Source: Limnanthes douglasii subsp. nivea (Eukaryota > Streptophyta > Magnoliopsida > Brassicales > Limnanthaceae). From it: a stretch of 64,000 nt of DNA. Under the pieces are notes generated by a model that was not told the origin of the DNA, searched no databases, and saw only the letters and a list, made by a program, of their open reading frames with translations. The stretch lies in assembly GCA_036936605.1 (NCBI GenBank), contig JAUPFV010000003.1:103735278-103799277 (forward strand), in the 5' to 3' direction. The position numbers and the translations under genes are program-made. Positions 9,618 through 20,200 of this stretch are shown piece by piece (position 1 is the stretch's first letter; the number at the start of each line of letters is the position of its first letter).

Positions 9618-12600
9618 GAGGGCCTTTCTGGGGGTGAGGGTGAAATTGATGACCCCAGAGAGGCCCCCGAGGTGTTGATTCCAATTGAGGAGGTTGAAAC
9701 ACATTGCTTGGAAGAGGGAAAAAGCATCAAGATAGGGTCCAAAATGCCACCAATACTGAAAGAAGGAATGTTGAAATTCTTGAAAGACCATCAGCATGTT
9801 TTTGCTTGGTGCAATGCTGATGTTACTGGAGTTCCATCAGAGGTGATTTCCCATCACCTATCAGTCCGGAGGGATGTGGCACCAGTGGTACAAAAAAGGA
9901 GAGCTTTCTCAAAAGAAAAGGCTGATGTCATTGTACAGGAGGTTGACAGACTCACAAAGATGGGGCACATTAAAGAATCTCAGTACCCTTTGTGGACTGC
10001 CAATCCTGTCTTGGTAAAAAAGAAGAATGGTAAATGGCGTATGTGCATTGACTTCACAGACCTCAATCGAGCTTGCCCAAAAGACTTGTATCCGGTTCCC
10101 CGGATAGATCAGTTAGTAGACTCTACTTCAGGGAACAAGCTACTCTCCTTCATGGATGCATTCTCCGGGTACAATCAGATCCAAGTGGATCCAAAAGATC
10201 AAGAGCATACCACTTTTGTCACCGATAGAGGTTTACACTGCTACAAGGTGATGCCCTTTGGTTTGAAAAATGCTGGGGCTACTTATCAAAGGTTGGTCAA
10301 TAAGGCATTTGCTGATCAAATTGGAAGAAATATGGAGGTTTACATTGACGATATGATGGTGAAAAGTGTGGATGAGCAGTTGCACTTGTCCGACCTCCAA
10401 GAGACTTTTGCCAACTTGGCCAAAGTGAATTTAAAATTAAACCCTGAAAAGTGTGTGTTCGGAGTGCAGTCCGGGAAGTTCTTAGGGTATATCATAAGTG
10501 AGCATGGAATACAACCCGACCCGGACCAACTCAATGCTTTGTTCCAAATGGAGCCTCCTCGAAACATTAAAGAAGTACAGCGATTAACGGGGAGGTTGGC
10601 AGCCTTGAACAGATTCATCTCCAGGTCTTCGGACAGATGTGCTCCATTCTTTCAAACCTTAAAGGGTGCAAAGGGGTTTGAATGGACACCACAGTGTGAT
10701 GAGGCATTCAATGAAATCAAGAAGCATCTGTCCTCTCCCAAGACCTTGTTTAAACCAGTCGATGAGGAGACTCTTTTTGTATATCTGGCTGTTTCAAGTT
10801 GTGCCATCAGTGCTGTGTTAGTAAGGGAGGTTGATGGGTATCCTCACCCAGTGTACTACATCAGCAAAAGCTTGATTGATGCTGAGAGGCGTTACTTGAA
10901 ACTTGAAAAACTAGCTTTGGCCTTGGTGATAGCTGCAAGAAAAATGAGGCCCTACTTCCAGGCTCATCCTATCGTTGTCCGGACATCTTTCCCTTTAAAG
11001 AATGTCCTTCAAAAAGCAGACATTTCGAGCATAATGACAAAGTGGTCAGTAGAGTTGGGTGACTTCGACATAGACTTCGCTCCCCGGACAGCAGTAAAAG
11101 CTCAAGCTGTGGCTGATTTTCTCGTTGAGTTCCATTTTGATAGGGATTCAGAACAACCTGCTGATTCAAAAGACAAAAAAGTGTGGATTGTCCGAACAGA
11201 CGGAGGATCCAGTACCATGGGATCTGGGGCAGGAATATGTCTCACTTCCCCCTATGGGGACAACATGTTCCAAGCTATTTGTTTTGCTTTCAGGGCATCC
11301 AATAATGAGTCCGAATACGAAGCAGCTATAGCTGGGTTAAAATTGGCATACATCTGTGGAGCAAAAAGGGTCAAGCTACTAAGTAATTCCCAATTGCTTG
11401 TCCACCATGCTCTAGGCCTGTCAGAGGCCAGAAAGGAGCAATTGATCAAATACTTGCTCCTCCTTAAAAATGAAGCGTCAAAGTTTAAAGCTGTTGTCTA
11501 TGAGCACATCCCCCGGGCAGAGAATGAGTTAGCAGACTCATTGGCAACGATAGCATATACGGAGTCCTACCCATGGATCCATGTGCTTGAAAGCCCTTCT
11601 ATTCAACTTGATAAAGGTGAAAAAGAGGAAGTCTTTGAAATACAAGTAAACCGGCCTCAAGACTGGAGGTCTCCTCTTATGCAATATCTGTCCGATGGCA
11701 TCGTGCCCTTGAATAAATCACAAGCCAGAACATTGAAACACAGGGCTCGTGGTTTCATTATGATTAGAGAAGTCTTGTACAAAAAGTCCTATAGCAAACC
11801 TCTCCTACGCTGTTTAGGGGATCATGAGTCACAAATGGTTCTCTCTGAATTGCATGATGGTGAGGGATCAGCCCATTGTGGATTTAGAGCTTTGACAAGA
11901 AGAGTGCTTCTCTCCGGATATTATTGGCCATCAATTATGAAAGATGCTAAGGAGATGGTAAGGAGGTGTGACCCATGTCAGAGGTACAGCAATGAAATTC
12001 ATGTACCAGCCATTCCTTTGGAATCAATTTCTGAGCCCATCCCTTTTGCTCGATGGGGATTGGACTTGGTTGGGCCTCTCCCTGTGGCGTCCGGAGGGCG
12101 TAAAACCATAATTGTAGCCATTGACTACTTTTCGAAGTGGATAGAAGCAGCCCCCTTAGCAGGGACGACATCAAAAGCTGTTATAAAATTCATTATGTCC
12201 AATATATGTTGCAGATTTGGTGTCCCCCAGAAAATAACAACAGACAATGGGCCACAGTTTGATAATAGAGAGATGGAGAGCTTCTGTGCCTCAAGGGGTA
12301 TTCAGCACTGCTTTTCTTCACCTTTCCACCCACAGGCCAATGGGCAAGTTGAGGTGGCTAATAGAACAATACTGTCCGGTTTAAAGAAAAACTTAGAATG
12401 GGCTGCTGGGAAGTGGCCTAGTTATCTACAAGAAGTCCTGTGGGCCTACCGGACAACACCTGGGGCTGCAACACAAGAATCCCCATTTGCCTTGGTCTAT
12501 GGGATGGATGCAGTAGCTCCCATAGAGAAGACACTCCCCTCCTTTCGTGTTCATAACTTCTCCGGACAGGCTAATGAGATGACAATTAGAAATCAACTTG

Positions 12601-12899
12601 ATTTAATTGAAGAAAGGCGGGTAAAAGCTCATCTTAGAATGACACACTATCAAGGCTTGATGAGAAGCAGGTTTGCTTCTAAAGTTAAAAGAAGGGATTT
12701 TCAACCAGGAGATAAAGTATTGAGAAACGTTTTCTTGCACACCAAGGAAAAGCTCTTCGGAAAGCTGGCCCCAACTTGGGAGGGTCCGTATACTGTGGTT
12801 GAAAGAATCAAGCCTGGGACATACTGGTTGGAAGACAAAGATGGCAGGTTTTTAACTCACCCTTGGAATATTGAACACCTTCGAATGTACTTGGAATAA
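9612..12899 (+). CDS. pol: Retrotransposon pol: RT, two RNase H domains, integrase
   Basis: Open from the codon after the TAG at 9609 to 12899; residue numbers here count from the first ATG (9672, 1075 aa). Reverse transcriptase spans about 75-300, with MPFGLKNA and the catalytic YIDD (224-227). A first RNase H (about 330-470) looks degenerate, with LAVSS where an Asp is expected. A second, archaeal-type RNase H has Asp510, Glu548 and Asp622, but Asn572 where the family has Asp in an SDSQL motif. Integrase: a His/Cys zinc-binding region ending CDPCQRY, then catalytic Asp798, Asp858 and Glu894 with the classic 35-residue spacing, then a C-terminal GPY-type module. There is no start codon at the exact junction, so expression as a Gag-Pol fusion by read-through is more likely than independent initiation. 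It copies the RNA into DNA and inserts it into the chromosome. Confidence 0.93.
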   Translation, partial: QFEGLSGGEGEIDDPREAPEVLIPIEEVETHCLEEGKSIKIGSKMPPILKEGMLKFLKDHQHVFAWCNADVTGVPSEVISHHLSVRRDVAPVVQKRRAFSKEKADVIVQEVDRLTKMGHIKESQYPLWTANPVLVKKKNGKWRMCIDFTDLNRACPKDLYPVPRIDQLVDSTSGNKLLSFMDAFSGYNQIQVDPKDQEHTTFVTDRGLHCYKVMPFGLKNAGATYQRLVNKAFADQIGRNMEVYIDDMMVKSVDEQLHLSDLQETFANLAKVNLKLNPEKCVFGVQSGKFLGYIISEHGIQPDPDQLNALFQMEPPRNIKEVQRLTGRLAALNRFISRSSDRCAPFFQTLKGAKGFEWTPQCDEAFNEIKKHLSSPKTLFKPVDEETLFVYLAVSSCAISAVLVREVDGYPHPVYYISKSLIDAERRYLKLEKLALALVIAARKMRPYFQAHPIVVRTSFPLKNVLQKADISSIMTKWSVELGDFDIDFAPRTAVKAQAVADFLVEFHFDRDSEQPADSKDKKVWIVRTDGGSSTMGSGAGICLTSPYGDNMFQAICFAFRASNNESEYEAAIAGLKLAYICGAKRVKLLSNSQLLVHHALGLSEARKEQLIKYLLLLKNEASKFKAVVYEHIPRAENELADSLATIAYTESYPWIHVLESPSIQLDKGEKEEVFEIQVNRPQDWRSPLMQYLSDGIVPLNKSQARTLKHRARGFIMIREVLYKKSYSKPLLRCLGDHESQMVLSELHDGEGSAHCGFRALTRRVLLSGYYWPSIMKDAKEMVRRCDPCQRYSNEIHVPAIPLESISEPIPFARWGLDLVGPLPVASGGRKTIIVAIDYFSKWIEAAPLAGTTSKAVIKFIMSNICCRFGVPQKITTDNGPQFDNREMESFCASRGIQHCFSSPFHPQANGQVEVANRTILSGLKKNLEWAAGKWPSYLQEVLWAYRTTPGAATQESPFALVYGMDAVAPIEKTLPSFRVHNFSGQANEMTIRNQLDLIEERRVKAHLRMTHYQGLMRSRFASKVKRRDFQPGDKVLRNVFLHTKEKLFGKLAPTWEGPYTVVERIKPGTYWLEDKDGRFLTHPWNIEHLRMYLE

Positions 12900-13370
12900 A
12901 GCTTATGTAAATATTTACTTGTTTAAACATCCATGTAAATATTTGGGGGCATACCACTTCCTCTCTTCGGCGCCACGGAGAGCTTTCAATAAAACTTGAT
13001 GCTTTCTTCAATAATTTTCTAAGTTTTTGCAAAATTCTGTTGTTTGTCATACTACCCGGACTGAAAGGACTAAAGGCTACTTAAATTCTAGCCAGAGAAA
13101 CTAAACACTCTCACAATACAATAACTCAAAGCTACTTAAATTCTAGCTGTCTAAAGTGAGACAAATAATAAAAGAAGAAGATGGTTGAGTAAAATAAAAG
13201 CATTCATTCAACAACTTAAAGTTGCCTTGGCCTTCCAAGGACTTTTTGAACAAGTTTGGGGCACAGTACAAAAATCTGTCCGAATAATACGGACACCATC
13301 ACAAAAAAAAGGTGCCTTAGCCTTCCAAGGACTTTAGTTCAAACAAAAGATAAATAGAACAAATTATAAA
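12900..13370. other. Non-coding spacer between pol and the antisense gene
   Basis: No credible gene on either strand. It contains two pairs of short direct repeats: GCTACTTAAATTCTAGC near 13074 and 13130, and a copy of GCCTTCCAAGGACTTT near 13228 and again near 13319. It holds the 3' ends of both convergent transcription units. Confidence 0.6.
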
Positions 13371-16337
13371 TTAAGGTTGAGCCTTTGAAGATGGCTCACC
13401 CTCATCCTTTTTCTTGCCCTTGATGTCGCTCTTCTCCTCGACAATCTTCTTACCCTTGGGGTCAATCTCTTCCTCACCTGGACTCTCTCCGGTTTCCTCT
13501 TCGTCACCAGACGAGGACACATCAGTGTACCCTTCATCAACCATGGTCCAGTATGGGAGATCATCGTCATCCACATAGCGCCATAATTCCCCTAGTCTCC
13601 TCTTCGGGAACTTCTCGTGAAACAAGAGGACCATATCGGACTTCACCTTTTCAATCATTAATTCTTCACTCCGTATCATCTCCCTGGCATAAGCGTTGAT
13701 TTTGGCCTTGATCATGGCCTCTTGATCCTTCACCAAAGCAGCTTTCTCTTCAACAGCCTGAGTCACTGCATTCTCTAAAGCAAGTTTGTCAGTAGTCAGG
13801 TTGGTGACAAGCTTCTCCTTTGCTGCAGTTTCTCCTCTTGAGGCTTTCAAATCCTTCTCCAGTCCGGACAGCTTAGCCCGGAGATCTTTTACGGTCTCTT
13901 CTAAAGAAGCAACTTTTGTGTTGCTTTCATTTTGATTCTTCTTTAGCTGTTCGTTCGACTCCTTGAGCAAATCAACCTTAGTAGCAGCAGTCCTGAGGTC
14001 ATCGGACAGCTTCTCCTTCTCAGACTTGAGGTCTTTGATGGTGGTTGCCTGACTTCGGACTTGCCTTTCCAAGGTAAGTACTGGCTGCACGTTGCTAAGG
14101 AGAGAATGGGCTATGATGTCCCTCTCACTGGAAACCATAAAAGTCTTACCATTGAAATTCACTGTGTTGGAACTACTTGGGGGAACATATGGCCCTGCGA
14201 ACTCATCTCTGGACAGGCCAAGGAAATAATCACCTAGAGCACCTAGACCGGTGACATCCACTTCATCCATGTTAATCTCTCCCCTTTCAACCTCATCAGT
14301 ATGGAATTCCATTGGAATCCCTTCATTAAGATCCCCTGGGATCTCTTCGGCTAACGTCGGATCGGTTGGGAAAGTGGGCTCCGGATCCCGGAGAGCGAGC
14401 TCTTCTCCTTGGGAAGTCTTTTTCTTTTTGACTTCCCTGTCAGCACTGTCACTTGCTTGCTTACGAGCCCGTTTGGAAGCCCTTGAAGGTTTTGGGGGGT
14501 TCACTCCTTGTTTCTCGCTCTCCTGTTCTACCACCTGTAGGAGGTTTGCATCAACTTGAGCCTGGGCTGGCACCTCTGTGTTTGTTGGGGCCTCTTTCTC
14601 AGTATCCTCTACTGCTTTCCTGCCTTTCTTCTTCTTGCCCTTCATTTTACTTGGGGATTTTGCCCGGGCAGGAAGGAAGAGGGTCCCATCCAGTTCATGA
14701 GACCTTCTCAGCACGACGTCTTCATCAGGTGGGGTGGAGAACTCCTCCCAGGTTAAGTCTCTTCGACCTGTGGTGTTCCACAGGTGAGACCTCGCTAGGT
14801 TCCCAGCAGTGAAGACTTTATGAAACCGGTTCTCCCAGTTCTCTGCGGCCCAAGCGTTGATTTTGCCACAGGTGACATGTCCGGCCTTCAGATAGTCCCC
14901 GAACTCCTTTGGCAGCTCTGATAAAACAAAAGAAAAACTGATTAGTATAAACTTAAAGGAAAGAGAGGTTCGAACAGAAACTTAAAATAAAAACTTACGA
15001 TCACTCCTCCATCTACTTCGAAGAAGGCTAGGATTCTCCCCGGTTTTGATTTTCTTGCCATTTTCCCATGAGCCACTGACAAACAAGAACTGGCTCCTCC
15101 ATTTACTCTCCGATTCCAGGAGATCATCAACAGCTTTAAGATCGTTCCCCATGTTGAAATGATAAAAAGGGAACTCATGATGCTTGCACAAATTAGCCAC
15201 AGCTGCAAACTCTTCCATAGGAAGAGGAATTCCAGATAGCCTAGACGCCATAATATATGACATCAAGGTGTACCAGCCGTTAGGGCTTAGCTGTGATGGA
15301 CATAGCTTGACCAAGTGAAAATAGCGTACTATTTCTGGGTCCAGTGGGAACCTAAGTCCCCAATTGAATAGCTTCGTAAAGAAGACTATCTCATTTCTTT
15401 TGCAATCCATCGGGGTCTCTGGATCGATGGGAATTCGAATCTTTACATTCTCAGGGATCCCCCACTTAGTACGCAGTCGTCCCAGATCTTTAGTATGGAT
15501 GAACGCATACTTGGTCTTTAACAGAGATGAAAGATACTTGAACTCCACCTTGTGAAAGCATGGCCCTACTCTCCCTTCGAGGCTCTCCGGCAGGTCCGGA
15601 TGCCTCAGATATAAGTTTTCTTTGCCTTTCTTGGCAGCAACTCTAGCAGTTTCAGCTTGTCCGGAGGACTCGGACTCAAATCTAACCTCTTCGGTGGAGT
15701 CCTCCATTCTCTCCTCCATTATTGTTGGGGGAGCTTCTGTAGAAACAGCCCGGGGAGGGATGAAGCTTGGCACAGCTAATCCTCCGGACTGTTGGCTCTC
15801 TGAATGTTTTCGACTTACCACCTCAGTTTGAGTTTCTGAGGTTGAAGTTTCTTTGGGAGGTAGAGGACTGCTAGCCCCCGGACCGGCCGGCCTCTCCCGG
15901 AGAGTCCTAATAGTTGCCCCGGACCCTGATTCGCTAGTATTTTTGGAAGAAAGCCCTTTAACCAACCTACTTGGCCTTTTCATGATTAATTTGTCTGGGG
16001 AGTGGTCAGAATCGGACCCCATAGCAATGAAAGAGGATTTTTTCCTAACACTTGTGGCAGTGACCCCCGGTTGAACAATAGGAATCGACTCTTGAACTGA
16101 AGAGCCAGAAACTATGGGGGAGAGTGTTGATTGAAAGAGTTTTTTAGGTTTTGTACCTTTAGAAGAAGATGAACCTCTGTCAGATTCTTCGATTGAAGGG
16201 GCTGGTTTCTCGACAGGCGACGCTGGAAGCCCTGCTGCAAGTCTTTTTTCTTTTTCAACTCTTTGAGCTTTCTCCAATTCTGAGAGGTTAAGCCAACCGC
16301 CCTTGATCAGTGCTGTTCTTGCTGTGAACATAAACAA
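13371..16337 (-). CDS. Antisense gene of the Tat element (spliced, about 961 aa)
   Basis: Two exons on the minus strand, 16337-14999 and 14917-13371, join in frame across an 81-nt intron to give 2886 nt (962 codons with stop) with no lesion. Residues 1-240 are low-complexity, rich in Ser, Pro, Glu and Lys. About 260-440 form a globular domain with FPLDPEIVRYF and QLSPNGWYTLM, resembling the plant gypsy-associated family called Transposase_28 (Pfam PF04195; my recognition, not a search). Exon 2 adds a Trp-rich segment, basic KKKK/KRARK stretches that could be nuclear signals, a coiled coil (about 728-890) and an acidic tail. Extra antisense genes between pol and the 3' LTR are known in plant Ty3/gypsy elements; their function is unknown. 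That this gene stays open while gag is broken is notable. Confidence 0.82.
14918..14998 (-). other. Intron of the antisense gene
   Basis: Reading the minus strand: donor GTAAGT at 14998, a TACTAAT branch-like motif about 25 nt before the acceptor, a T-rich stretch, and acceptor CAG ending at 14918. Splicing leaves phase 1 on exon 1 and joins to the open frame of exon 2. Without splicing the first frame stops at 14982, inside the intron. Confidence 0.8.
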
Positions 16338-16762
16338 CTAAGGAAATTTTGAAGTTTTAGAGAGATAAAGCTTTGGGTGAAATGGCAAAGTGAAAGAGAT
16401 AGTGAGACTGTGAAAGGTGAAAAGAATTTATAGTAAATGTGAAAAACGGGTTTGATTCCTAGGAGAATCCGAAAAGTTGGGCAATAATTAAAAGACGACG
16501 CTGATGTCATTTATGGCATTTAAAAGAGGTAACTTGTTCGAGAAAGTGGTGCAACTTTCAAGGTGAAAAAACGGCTAAATTAACCAACCAGAGAGTGACA
16601 CGTGTCCCACTAACTCTGACAAGAACCGTTTGGAATTCGTAACATTTGGTCTGTCCGGTTCTGTCCTCAACTCTCTTCGAATTGATGAACCACTTCCTGA
16701 ATCGGACTGTTTTTCAGTTCTTTGACAAGGATACTTGTTCAAATACCTAAAAAAGGGGCTCC
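16338..16762. other. Region between antisense gene and 3' LTR, with polypurine tract
   Basis: This holds the presumed promoter and leader of the antisense gene (minus strand). A plus-strand purine run, AAAAAAGGGG (about 16749-16758), lies just before the 3' LTR and is the likely polypurine tract for second-strand priming. I saw no other gene. Confidence 0.6.
16426..16432 (-). promoter_or_regulatory. Putative TATA box for the antisense gene
   Basis: Minus-strand TATAAAT preceded by CTCC-poor, T-rich DNA, about 90 nt upstream of the start codon at 16337. Position and sequence fit a plant core promoter, but composition alone could produce it. Confidence 0.4.
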
Positions 16763-17232
16763 CGATGAGTCCGAATTCGAAGTGCTCCCCGGAAGGGCAG
16801 CCCAAAGTAAATCTCTCCGTAAACCGGACAGGATCCAAGAGCTTAATTCGGACAGGACATTTGAACTGGGCAGGTGACTTCGAACACTGCAAGCCCAAAG
16901 CAGTTCGAACTATGACTAAAGTACTAAAAAACCTAAAAACTATCTGACTAAGCTACCTGCCCATCTGCTTAAAACTCATGGGTCTTTAAACATGACCCGG
17001 GTCCATTAAACTTGACCCGAAAGCCCATAAGGGCCCAAATTACATACTATAAATACCCAACCACCAGCATTAACTATGGGTAACAAAAATTTACTGCTGC
17101 CAAGCTGCTCAATTCTCTCTCCACCTTGAAACACCTTGAAACACCTTCACACCACCGTGAAACACCCTCACGCCGCCTTAAAACTCCACTTGAAATTACC
17201 AGCCTACCCTCAGGCTCCTTTTATCCTCACCA
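16763..17232 (+). repeat. 3' LTR
   Basis: 470 bp matching the 5' LTR with about 10 substitutions and one 10-bp repeat-unit difference. Its first base is C where the 5' LTR has T, so the terminal TG has mutated to CG. TATA box at 17048-17054. Confidence 0.94.
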
Positions 17233-17237
17233 ATATA
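17233..17237. repeat. Target-site duplication (right)
   Basis: ATATA, partner of 6711-6715. Confidence 0.85.
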
Positions 17238-20200
17238 TACTAACCCTTCGATCCGAACACTTCAATACCTACCTAACTTGTATAACTAGCTATATATACT
17301 AACCCTAGTATATACAGCTACTTGTTTCAACTTACAAACAAAATACAGTACAAGCATATATTAAGCAGCTCCGAGGAGGGGTGCCGCCCCTCCTCTCCAT
17401 AGCTACATAGCTGCAGTCCAACCCGCTTAACTGACTGGTATCGTAGGAGATGTCTGAGAATAGCTGGGTTCCTTGGTTCCTACCAACCAGCTTTACTACA
17501 CGAAGGCAGACATCGCCAGTGATTGGCATTAAGCGGCAGAACGATCAAAAATTCTTTAAGAAATTAGTGGCTTAGGTCGACCTAAGTGTTCTTCTGTCGT
17601 GCGAGAACCTTGGGGGGAGTAGTACTCCTCTGCGACGGGTTGACGCCTAGGGTCCGACGAACTCATTATACGGCATCTCATCTGGATAGGTTCTTCCTAC
17701 TTTTCATCAGAAAACGAAGAAAAACGAAGCCCTATCTAGATGCCGGAAATAGATTCAGAGAAATCCTAGAGCCCTCGTCTAGTTAGATATACCAGGGCTA
17801 GTATATCTAACTAGTTATACTGTTTATACGCGCGCGTATACGCATACGCGTATACACGCACGCATACACACATATACATGCACATGTACGTGCACATGCA
17901 CATGTACGTGCACATGCACACACACATGCACACACACACACACACACAGACGCATCCTCCCTCTATGGCCTCTCTAAGCCCTCTTTAACCTACGAAAAAG
18001 AGAACAACGACTAAACTACCATAAACTACTCTAATTTCATTTCTCGACACAAAACATTAACTCTCAGCTCATTTCTCCTTCTATTCATTTTAAACAACCC
18101 TACCTTTACCTCGTTCTATGATACCTCCTTCGATACACTCCTGCCTTTACCCCTTCCTTCGATCCGAACACTTCAATACTTACCTAACTTGTATAACTAG
18201 CTATATATACTAACCCTTCGATCCGAATACTTCAATACCTACCTAACTTGTATAACTAGCTATATATACTAACCCTAGTATATACAGCTACTTGTTTCAA
18301 CTTACAAACAAAATACAGTACAAACCAGCTCAACTGACTGGTATCGTAGGAGATGTCTGAGAATAGCTGGGTTCCTTGGTTCCTACCAACCAGCTTTACT
18401 ACACGAAGGCATACATCGCCAGTGATTCGCATTAAGCGGCAGAACAATCAAGAACTTCTTTAAGAAATTAGTGGCTTAGGTCGACCTAAGTGTTCTTCTG
18501 TCGTGCGAGAACCTGGGGGGGAGTAGTACTCCTCTGCGACGGGTTGACGCCTAGCGTCCGACGAACTCATTATACGGCATCTCATCTGGATAGGTTCTTC
18601 CTACTTTTCATCAGAAAACGAAGAAAAACGAAGCCCTATCTAGATGCCGGAAATAGATTCAGAGAAAAACCTAGAGCCCTCGTCTAGTTAGATATACTTG
18701 GGCTAGTATATCTAACTAGTTATACTGTTCATACGCGCGCGTATACGCATACGCGTATACACGCACGCATATACACGTCTACATGCACATGTACGTGCAC
18801 ATGCACACACACATGCACACACACACGCATCCTCCCTCTATGGCCTCTCTAAGCCCTCTTTAACCTACGAAAAAGAGAACAACGACTAAACTACCATAAA
18901 CTACTCTAACTTCATTTCTCGACACAAAACATTAACTCTCAGCTCATTTCTCCTTCTATTCATTTTAAACAACCCTACCTTTACCTCCTTCTTCGATAGA
19001 TCCTTCGATACACTCCTGCCTTTACCCCTTCCTTCGATCCAAACACTTCAATACTTACCTAACTTGTATAACTAGCTATATATACTAACCCTTCGATCCG
19101 AACACTTCAATACCTACCTAACTTGTATAACTAGCTATATATACTAACCCTAGTATATACAGCTACTTGTTTCAACTTACAAACAAAATACAGTACAAAC
19201 ATATATTAAGAAGCTCCGAGGAGGGATGCCGCCCCTCCTCTCCATAGCTACACAGCTGCAGTCCAACCCGCTCAACTGACTGGTATCATAGGAGATGTCT
19301 GAGAATAGCTGGGTTCCTTGGTTCCTACCAACCACCTTTACTACACGAAGGCAGACATCGCCAGTGATTCGCATTAAGCGGCATAACGATCAAGAACTTC
19401 TTTAAGAAATTAGTGGCTTAGGTCGACCTAAGTGTTCTTCTGTCGTGCGAGAACTTGGGGGGAGTAGTACTCCTCTGCGACGGGTTGAAGCCTAGCGTCC
19501 GACGAACTCATTATACGGCATCTCATCTGGATAGGTTCTTCCTACTTTTCATCAGAAAACGAAGAAAAACGAAGCCCTATCTAGATGCCGGAAATAGATT
19601 CAGAGAAAAACCTAGAGCCCTCGTCTAGTTAGATATACTAGGGCTAGTATATCTAACTAGTTATACTGTTCATACGCGCGCGTATACGCATACGCGTATA
19701 CACGCACGCATACACACGTATACATACACATGCACACAAACATGCACACACACACGCATCCTCCCTCTATGGCCTCTCTAAGCCCTCTTTAACCTACGAA
19801 AAAGAGAACAACGACTAAACTACCATAAACTACTCTAACTTCATTTCTCGACACAAAACATTAACTCTCAGCTCATTTCTCCTTCTATTCATTTTAAACA
19901 ACCCTACCTTTACCTCCTTCTTCGATACCTCCTTCGATACACTCCTGCCTTTACCCCTTCCTTCGATCCGAACACTTCAATACTTACCTAACTTGTATAA
20001 CTAGCTATATATACTAACCCTTCGATCCGAACACTCCAATACCTACCTAACTTGTATAACTAGCTATATATACTAAACCTAGTATATACAGCTACTTGTT
20101 TCAACTTACAAACAAAATACAGTACAAACATATATTAAGCAGCTCCGAGGAGGGGTGCCGCCCCTCCTCTCCATAGCTACATAGCTGCAGTCCAACTCGC

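Larger units (their letters stand above)
6716..17232 (+). mobile_element. Ty3/gypsy LTR retrotransposon, Tat lineage, with antisense gene
   Basis: A complete element of about 10.5 kb inserted in the satellite. Both LTRs are present, bounded by a 5-bp target duplication (ATATA, 6711-6715 and 17233-17237). Order: LTR, primer-binding site, gag-protease, RT, degenerate RNase H, a second archaeal-type RNase H, integrase, a gene on the opposite strand, polypurine tract, LTR. The second RNase H and the extra antisense gene are hallmarks of the plant Tat lineage (established knowledge). The LTRs differ at about 10 aligned positions plus one 10-bp indel out of about 470 (about 2 percent). With the commonly assumed plant rate of 1.3e-8 per site per year, that suggests insertion somewhat under one million years ago. 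Two in-frame stops and one altered catalytic residue suggest the sense genes are now defective. Confidence 0.96.

Noticed and set aside
14251..14812. Plus-strand frames of 100-120 codons across the antisense gene
   Set aside because: Low-complexity shadows of the Ser/Glu/Lys-rich antisense exon.
6716..17232. Endogenous plant pararetrovirus
   Set aside because: LTRs, DDE integrase and a target duplication identify a Ty3/gypsy retrotransposon; no movement or envelope-type gene was seen.
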